Source of the DNA: Gnetum montanum
Taxonomy: Eukaryota; Streptophyta; Gnetopsida; Gnetales; Gnetaceae
DNA: 28,781 nt
Assembly: GCA_015680685.1 (NCBI GenBank)
Contig: MNCI01025027.1
Span: forward strand, 96,565 to 125,345
Direction: 5' to 3'
This document shows, in pieces, positions 22,321 through 28,781 of this stretch. Within the stretch, counting starts at the first letter, position 1. The number at the start of each line of letters is the position of its first letter. A program made the position numbers and the translations under genes. The notes under the pieces were generated by a model. The model searched no databases and was not told where the DNA came from. It saw only the letters and a list, made by a program, of their open reading frames with translations.

Positions 22321-22483
22321 GTTCGGGGAAATCCTTGCCTGATCCACATGCAGACCACCCAAGGTACTCTACCTTTGTTCATTCCAGCTTGCCCTTAAGC
22401 AAAGGTAGGGTCTTCTGTGCATGTCTGGAGATCTCCAGGTTTCTGTTTCCTCTAGTCAAAGACCGACGATTTCGGATGGTACA

Positions 22484-22784
22484 AGGATCAACCAACATAG
22501 ATTATGGTGTTGAAATAGATAAAGAGGATTTACCAATCCATACATAGTACCCTGATCTTTCAAACCCTCTAGAAAATTACTTTAGGTTTGAAAAACCTCA
22601 TTGGTATTCTACACCAAAGAGACAGTACAAGGTAAATCTCCTTCCACCAAAGTTCTTAGATATAGATCCTTTAGATACCCTGCACCAAAAACAAAAACCC
22701 AAAATATTTCAAAAAGAAAAATCTAGACCTTTGATCATAAACAAACAAGATCAAGAATCAAACTTAAGATCTAGAAGTGTCTAG
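22484..22784 (+). pseudogene. Pararetroviral upstream ORF, C-terminal remnant
   Basis: About 100 codons in one frame, cut at the left by the LTR junction, with an internal stop near 22546 and an end stop at 22782. The next frame opens at 22768, so the two frames overlap by about 17 bases, as adjacent genes of plant pararetroviruses often do. By position this would be the end of the movement-protein reading frame, but too little is left to confirm a family. Confidence 0.4.
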
Positions 22785-25700
22785 TTTAAAAAAAACTCTC
22801 ATAGAACTACAACAACAATTATCAACCTCCATGAGACAAACACAAACTCTACAATTAGAAATGGAAAAAGTAAAACAAAGGGCTAAGTCTAAGGCGAAGA
22901 TAGTAGAGTTAGATCCTAATTTATCTAGTGATGAATCCATTCCATCATCTACAAGCGCATCTATGTTCCAACCCTCTACTGGTGATCCATCATGTCAACA
23001 TAAAATCCTAAGAGTAATGGATAACCAATATCATTGTTCAGAATGTGATGCTTTATTAAAAACCTATAAAATGGAAATGAACAAAGGGAAAAATATAGAT
23101 GATAGTATGTTTCAACAACATCAAGATAGATTATAAGCCTTAGAAAGAGCGCAAAAGAAAAAATATGAGTTTGTCCAAAATCGTCGTGAAGGTTCAGAAG
23201 ATAGCAGCCCCATAGACTATGTCTATACTCTACATACAGAAAAGGCTACATTAATACCTTCTAACACTGTATTCCTACTCAACTGGACAAACACTACTTT
23301 AGATGATTTAGTATATAGTCAGAAAACTCAAATGAGTGTATTAGAAAGTATGTATGCAATGAATGCAAATACAGATTTAAATACTGGATTATTATATAGA
23401 AAATTAGAAAAAATAGCTGGTACATTTGAGCCAAAGAAAGTAAGTCCAAAACCTTCTGTTCCTCCATTGGCTCTTGCCTCATCTGACATTTCTTTTCCTA
23501 CTTCTCCACCAGCTTTGTCTAGAATAGACATTACCAACTTTAGACAAAAGCAAAAAGAAGAAAGACAACGAAAGGGAAAAGGAAAACTTCACATCCATAT
23601 GAATGAAGCATATTCTGGAAATGAAATAGAACATGAATCTGGTGAATTAGATGAAAAATAAGCAGAAGAAGCTGTCCTATTAGCTAGAACAAGAGAACAA
23701 GTACAAGAGGCTCAAGAAGCTATGTTAACTCAAACTAGAAAAGCCAGAGATATACAACCAGTATTTAATATGGATAACAAAATACTTAGGCAAAGATAAG
23801 ATGTATTAGATTCTATACAAACATATTTAACTATTCAAATAGATTTTGCAAAGAAATCTACCATCCAAGCCATTCTAAATGCTACGTATAATTTCCAAGG
23901 AAATTTGCGAAAATGGTGGGGTCATATTCCAAGAGTAGTTAAAATGAGATTAATTTCGTAGCCTACTGTTATATTTTTAAGTGCCATTATTAAAGAGTTC
24001 ATTGGATACAAAGCCAATTTAGAAAAATTTTATTGTGATCGATTCTTTAAGGCTAGGTTACATAGAATCCAAGAACTCCTTGGAGTCCTAGAAGCCATGG
24101 AGACATGGTATTATTATGGCAAATTAACACATGAAGTAGCTGCTAAAGAACATCTTTTAGGATGTCTTCCCCAACCATTCTGCAATACATATATGTTAGA
24201 ATTAAAAAAGAAAAATATTTGTTTTGCTGATATGAGCTTTGGGCAAATTCGTCAATTCCTCAAACAAACAAATAGGGAATTATGCTATGCCCAACAAACA
24301 CAACATCTTGTTAAAAACTTAAGTAGTAGATTAGGTAAAAATATTTTTTTAGAATTGTGTCCAGAAGAAAAATACAAAAACAAAGAAAAAAAATCTTCAA
24401 AAATATGTAAATCATGTAGAGGATCCTCCTCTCGTCCAAAAAGACAACAGTGGAGAAGGAAGCTACGATCTCCTCCTCCTCGTAGACATGTCAAAAAATA
24501 CCTTGGTTTCTTTCGTAGATGACCTAGACGATTATCTCAATGAGAGATAAAATATTTTATTTGTGGAGGTCCACATTTAGCATTCAACTGTCCCAATAAG
24601 GATAAAGATAAAAAGAAAGTCCATTTTATTACAAAACATAATTTCAAAGAAACACATTTCGAATGGGTATCTGATCAAGAGCAAACAGATATTCCATACA
24701 ATCCTCAAAATGATCTTTGTCCTTCATCCCCATTTGATAATGAATATCATTATGATGAATCTGAAGATGAATATTGGAAGGAATATGATAAAAATAACTT
24801 TACAGAACAAGCATCATATCCCTCTGACTCATCCGATGGTTATGTATATTATTGTAATATGAATAAGGCGTCCACTTCTTTTCCTAGCAAACCCCTGCAG
24901 GAAATCAACTGGGTACAAAAATAGATAGAATTAGCAGATAGGAAATTAGATAAGCTAAAACATAAACTAAAGAAAGCCACTATGGATGATCTAACAAAGT
25001 ATATTAGTTTAGATAAATAGGTTAGAGAGAAAAAGGCTGAAGTTAGAACATTAAAGAAATATGAAAAATAATTACATACATCATTAGATAGCCAACCTTT
25101 AGAATCAGACAGTGAAAAGGTAGAAGAATTAGAAGAATGGTTACAACAAGAAGAAAAAGAGCTACAACCACAATTGCAAACAGAAGATCCATTCCAGGAA
25201 GCATCAAGAAGAAAAATGCGAATTAAACAATTAAAAACATTTATTGATATGGCTCAAAAAGAATTGGAAGCTTTACAAGAGGAAGAAAATGAGGCAATAC
25301 AAAAAGCTTATGAACAAGAATTAGCAAAAATTCATACTATTAGGATAAATCAAAATCAACGAAGTACAGTAAAAACTCCTCTTTGCACTTTCTGGATAAA
25401 ATTGCCTGGATTTAAGCCATATCCTATAGATTCTTTAATAGATTCTAGTGCTGAAGTATCTTTAGCTAATGAAGCCATTATCCCATGTTTACTCTGGGAA
25501 AAATGGGATAAATTAATTGTTAGTTTTAACAAAACAACAACAACTGTGGATCATACTTTTCATCTTCCGTTGATCATGCCTGATCATTCTCTTTTACCTA
25601 TAACTGTTAATGCTATTAATTGGTTATCTTATGATATGGTTATCAGGGTAGATAATTTAGCCTTATTAGAACCATATACAATTAGTCATAATCATGTATA

Positions 25701-25800
25701 TTTAGGATTACGTGAAATTCATAGGACATTTAACCCTAGTTTGAGCATTGGAATAGGTGCATGCAAAGAACTCTTATCCTCTATAGATATATATATATAG
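22768..25800 (+). pseudogene. Endogenous pararetrovirus coat protein-protease polyprotein (Caulimoviridae-like), truncated
   Basis: One frame of about 1,010 codons with about ten in-frame stops (23134, 23659, 23797, 23959, 24520, 24541, 24922, 25018, 25069) and no frameshift. It has no ATG at the start; the first usable codon is GTG at 22777. Parts in order: N-terminal coiled coil (22790-22910); a Cys/His cluster with CQH and HCSEC (about 22990-23055); a Lys-rich spacer; a coat-protein-like core (about 23690-24300); a basic stretch with CKSC (24360-24520); a CCHC knuckle near 24555 whose first Cys is Tyr; an acidic region and coiled coil; and an aspartic protease (about 25370-25700) whose active site reads IDSSAE, so the Gly after Asp-Ser is lost. 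Reverse transcriptase and RNase H, which should follow, are absent. It is an old, broken copy. Confidence 0.65.
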
Positions 25801-25838
25801 CATTGAATTTCCCAAGTTAGATATATATAATTGATTAA

Positions 25839-26855
25839 ATGCGTTTTGTGGAAGGAAGATTATTATAGAGCATTGATAGATGATTAAGAGAAGATTTTCT
25901 TGAGCATTACAATAAATTTTTTGGAGGAAGATCAGTTATATTGATAGGTGATTTGCATCAGCTTCCTCATGTGCTTAATGTTGTGCCTTATGCATCCAAG
26001 AATCTAGATATTTTAGGGGTTTGACAATTATTTGATACCTTTGTTATTTTAGATGTAGTTTATCATCAGTCTAGAACTGATCCTCAACAACAAAGATTCA
26101 AGGAAGTATTGATGCATATCAAAGAAGAAAAAAGCCATGATGAAGACTATAATTTCTTAGTTACTCGAATAAATCATCCATCCACTTCAAGTGGATTAAA
26201 CGATTTTGAAGAATCAATGCATTTGTACGATATGAAGGATAAAGTCCAATCACATAATAAGAAGATATTACAAAAAATGTAGAGACTTGTTGTTGTGTGT
26301 GTAGCAGACAAAGATCACCATAGATTTAGAATCTCAAATGATGATGGTGATGATATTGAACAATCTTTGCTTATAAGTGAAGGTGCAAGGATTACGCTCA
26401 TAGTTAACCTTTAGCCTAAAGTAGGATTGGTGAATGGTGAACTTGGCACAACTCAATGTACTATGTATCATCCAGGTAAATAGTCACTTCCATTACCATC
26501 GTATGTTGTTGTTGATTTTAACTCCTACATAGGATGTCCCTTTGATAATGGTAATCCTCATCATGTGTCAATTGTATCTATGGTCTGAGGAGCATTACGT
26601 TAATTATTGTTATAGTTGACATGGCCCATGACTATTCATAAATCTCAAGGAATGACACTAGATAAGGCTATTATTGACATTGGTTCAAAGAAAGACATGA
26701 GTCTAACATTTGTTGCATTATGTATAGTCAAACCTATTGATTCTTTGAAGGTTCATCCTTCTTTCTCTATGTAGAGATACAAAACAATTTTAGATGCTAA
26801 AAATCTCCATAGTAAAATTAAATAGGAGAATCATTTTGCTCAATTGGAGAATTAG
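25839..26855 (+). pseudogene. PIF1-like helicase, C-terminal part, decayed
   Basis: One frame with many stops and no frameshift. Recognisable parts in order: a FGGRSVILIGDLHQLPHV block (Walker B region and following motif), VILDVVYHQSRTDPQQQRF, a PKVGLVNGELGT segment in the position of the plant PIF1 helicase GLVNGxxGT motif, WPMTIHKSQGMTLDKA (motif VI) and a LTFVALCIVK segment. The Walker A half is missing. Such proteins occur as free PIF1-like genes and as the helicase half of Helitrons; no Rep part or Helitron end is visible here, so the source is open. Stops such as NL-stop-PK (a Trp in the family) fit G-to-A decay. Confidence 0.75.
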
Positions 26856-27280
26856 GCATATTGAGTTCACACTTATCACTGTATCTTGCCTTTCACTTAA
26901 TCCTATTCTACACCTCTATAATATTTGTTGCAATAATTGTGTAATGTATTCCTTTATTAACATATACGAAATATGTAAACTTTTATTTCTACCAATTTAT
27001 GTTTACCAATATATATTATTTGCTATGTAAATAGTGATGTTATTTAAATAGTTTTAATAATATTTTAACAACTTGAACATTTATAACAATGTCCTTTATA
27101 ATGATAATGATAATTGATAACTTTAAAGCATAAAAAAATAATTAAATTCTACTCATAGCCCATGAAATCACTCCACCAGCTTTTATATATATATATATAT
27201 ATATCAATTGGCCAAGATAATTTTAAAGAAGATGATCTTAACCAAGCCCGACTACTAGATGACGTAACAAGATAACTAAA
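26856..27280. other. AT-rich spacer, no gene seen
   Basis: AT-rich DNA with one (TA)n run at 27184-27204. A short plus-strand open frame at 26794-27030 overlaps the helicase end in another frame and has no recognisable features. Confidence 0.6.
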
Positions 27281-27284
27281 AATG

Positions 27285-27515
27285 TAATCACTCATCCCTC
27301 TATTTCTTAACCACTTACCCAATTTAGTTTTACCTCTTGGTAAAGTTTGTTCTATCTTTGTTTGTTCATGACATTTTTGAGCTATTAGTTATGTGGGAGA
27401 TTTATTTCTCAAAAACAGGATCGCTCATCCATCCTCTATTTCTCTTTCCCTTTCCTAATTTAGTTTTACAATCTTGATCAAGTTTGTTTTATCTTTGTTT
27501 ATTCATGGCATTTTT
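27285..27515. repeat. Direct duplication of about 90 bp, 135 bp apart
   Basis: The stretch from CACTCATCC..CCTCTATTTCT through AATTTAGTTTTAC to AAGTTTGTTC..ATCTTTGTTT at 27285-27375 recurs with drift at 27421-27515. The second copy leads into the right arm of the inverted repeat below, so direct and inverted copies are interleaved. Confidence 0.6.
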
Positions 27516-27583
27516 GAGAAATAAATCTCTTGGATAACTAATAGCTCAAAAATGCCACAAACAAACAAAGATAGAACAAACTT
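27343..27583. repeat. Fold-back inverted repeat, about 74-bp arms
   Basis: The left arm 27343-27416 and right arm 27510-27583 are near-perfect reverse complements with a spacer of about 93 bp. The arms end in AAGTTTGTTC and its complement. No transposase or clear target-site duplication is visible. It could be a MITE-like element or a local inverted duplication. Confidence 0.75.
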
Positions 27584-27599
27584 GTGTGACAACTACAAA

Positions 27600-27735
27600 C
27601 AATGGTGGTTGATGATGGGATAGATTTCTCTCTCTCTCTCCTAGGCAACACATGATAGGCATGTGAATAGCACAACAATTGTGAATAGTGATGGTTGATA
27701 ATGGGATAGATCTCTCTCTCCCTCTGCTAGAGGCT
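27600..27735. repeat. Duplicated (CT)n-bearing unit
   Basis: A unit with GGTTGATGATGGGATAGAT followed by a CT run and CTAG occurs at about 27606-27645 and, drifted, at 27690-27730. It looks like a local tandem duplication carrying a microsatellite. Confidence 0.55.
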
Positions 27736-28781
27736 ACAACCAGTGTCAACTATGGTAGCATCTATGATAATAAGACAACATGTTTTAGTGGTAGTTAGGG
27801 TTTTTTTGCCTAATAGTGGGCACCACCAGGGGTGAAGGACTAGCAGCAGTAGCAGGAGACTAGCAAAAGGTTTAAATTTTCTAGTTACTTTTTGTATTTT
27901 TATTAAGTCTTGAAATTTAAGATACTTATTCAATTTAAATTCTCCCAACTTTCTAGTTTAATGTATTATTTTTTTAAGCATCACATAACCCTATCTAGTT
28001 GTGACTATTCCCTTGGTTTTTATACCCATACAAGAGGCACCCTAAGCAATAGTCTCTCCAAGCAAGTTTAGCTTTCTAGGTGTTGGTGCACAAAAGATTT
28101 ATGAATCAACACCTTTTTGGTGCAAGAAGGAGGGTTGTTTCATTTTCTATTCTTGATCCTATTTTGTTCCTATTCCAAAACCATTGTTTTGCTAAATTTT
28201 ATTTTCCTCTTTTATGCTCCTAATAGAAAACCTCTATCTATAAACCCTTTATTTTTTTGCCTTTTTTTTGAAAAATTAATGTTTCTTATTTTCTAAAAAT
28301 TGTTATTTTCATTATTGAAATCCTAAACCTTTATTTCCTAGTTGTGATTTTGGTGGTCCTTACCTTAGTCTTGACTTTGGTAAGGTGGTTTTCATTAAAT
28401 ATTTAGTTTTAAATTTCATTTTCTAAAATTTTGCATTTCATTATTTTTTCTTTTAAAATTTATATTTGAAATTTTCAACATTTATTATTTTTAATTTTTT
28501 TAAATAGCATATTTTAGTCTAGAGTGAGGCATATGATTGATGTTATCTAGCCCTATGCTGCTCCTAGTGATAATAAAGAGGTAAATTAATTAAGCTAATT
28601 AATAATGGAAAGTAAAATCTAAACTAGCCTACATGCGATAAGTATCCATTCCTAATCATCTGCACATGCCTTGGACTTCATGTAACTATTGTTGGGATTA
28701 CCATGTGTACATCATTGGACTTACCCAATGATGCACTGTTGGATTACCAAGTAATTACACTTAAGCACTCCCGATTAGTCA
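27736..28781. other. AT-rich DNA, no gene seen
   Basis: Long T and A runs, no frame of note on either strand and no recognised repeat ends. A small inverted repeat, CATCATTGG with a six-base loop, lies at 28710-28733, flanked by two GGATTACCA words (about 28694 and 28741). I cannot assign this region. Confidence 0.5.

Larger units (their letters stand above)
19615..22483 (+). mobile_element. 3' LTR of copy 2, about 2.9 kb
   Basis: Matches the central LTR from TGCTCG to GGTACA. It differs by many substitutions and several indels, including more U3 tandem units (19616-20030), an extra segment around 21035-21135 and a longer motif cluster (21215-21790). The 86-bp segment doubled at 8235 is single here. 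TATAAAAA lies at 21885-21892. The LTR ends where the pararetroviral fragment begins. The strong divergence from the central LTR means an old element. No target-site duplication can be tested because the other end lies outside the window. Confidence 0.65.

Noticed and set aside
23294-23537. Minus-strand open frames inside the viral polyprotein
   Set aside because: Shadows of the plus-strand frame with no features of their own.
28710-28733. Nine-base inverted repeat CATCATTGG with six-base loop
   Set aside because: Too short to separate from chance in AT-rich DNA without other copies.

Overview
This is repeat-dense plant nuclear DNA with no intact host gene. It holds Tat-type Ty3/gypsy pol domains, a piece of an endogenous plant pararetrovirus (Caulimoviridae-like) and a decayed PIF1-type helicase. 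These point to a land plant with a large, old repeat fraction. A gymnosperm is plausible, but the sequence alone cannot name the species.

Layout. Positions 1-22483 hold two copies of one LTR retrotransposon family in head-to-tail order, sharing a central LTR. Copy 1 is cut by the window start: antisense gene 31-3436, repeat array 3911-4150, pol 4153-7752, LTR 7768-10307. Copy 2 runs from that LTR through a leader (10308-10895), antisense gene (15382-10896, minus strand), repeat array (15880-16060), pol (16110-19597) and a last LTR (19615-22483). At 22483 the LTR abuts a pararetroviral coat-protease polyprotein fragment (22484-25800). A PIF1-like helicase fragment follows (25839-26855), then AT-rich DNA with a fold-back repeat (27343-27583) and no recognisable gene to the end.

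Main observation. The space where gag and protease should lie is occupied, in both copies, by an antisense gene of eight exons. Splice sites, phases and intron lengths agree between copies. A minus-strand TATA box lies upstream and an AATAAA signal downstream. The predicted product is about 1,070 residues: a short basic N-terminus, a region resembling an FCP1/NIF-type HAD phosphatase that has lost its catalytic aspartates, a long unrecognised middle, an acidic linker and a Lys/Glu-rich, probably coiled-coil C-terminal part. No gag or protease is visible. The family therefore looks gag-less and dependent on a helper, while carrying an intron-bearing passenger gene in antisense, the orientation in which introns survive an RNA intermediate.

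A palindromic motif, AGCGTATACGCT and its variants, is scattered around both promoters: the LTR TATA box and the antisense TATA box with exon 1 and intron 1. A second repeat family, around GGCC..TTAAACT, brackets the antisense cassette.

Both copies are dead. Stop codons come mostly from C-to-T or G-to-A changes with few frameshifts. A lone N at 8321 beside an 86-bp near-exact duplication looks like an assembly join.
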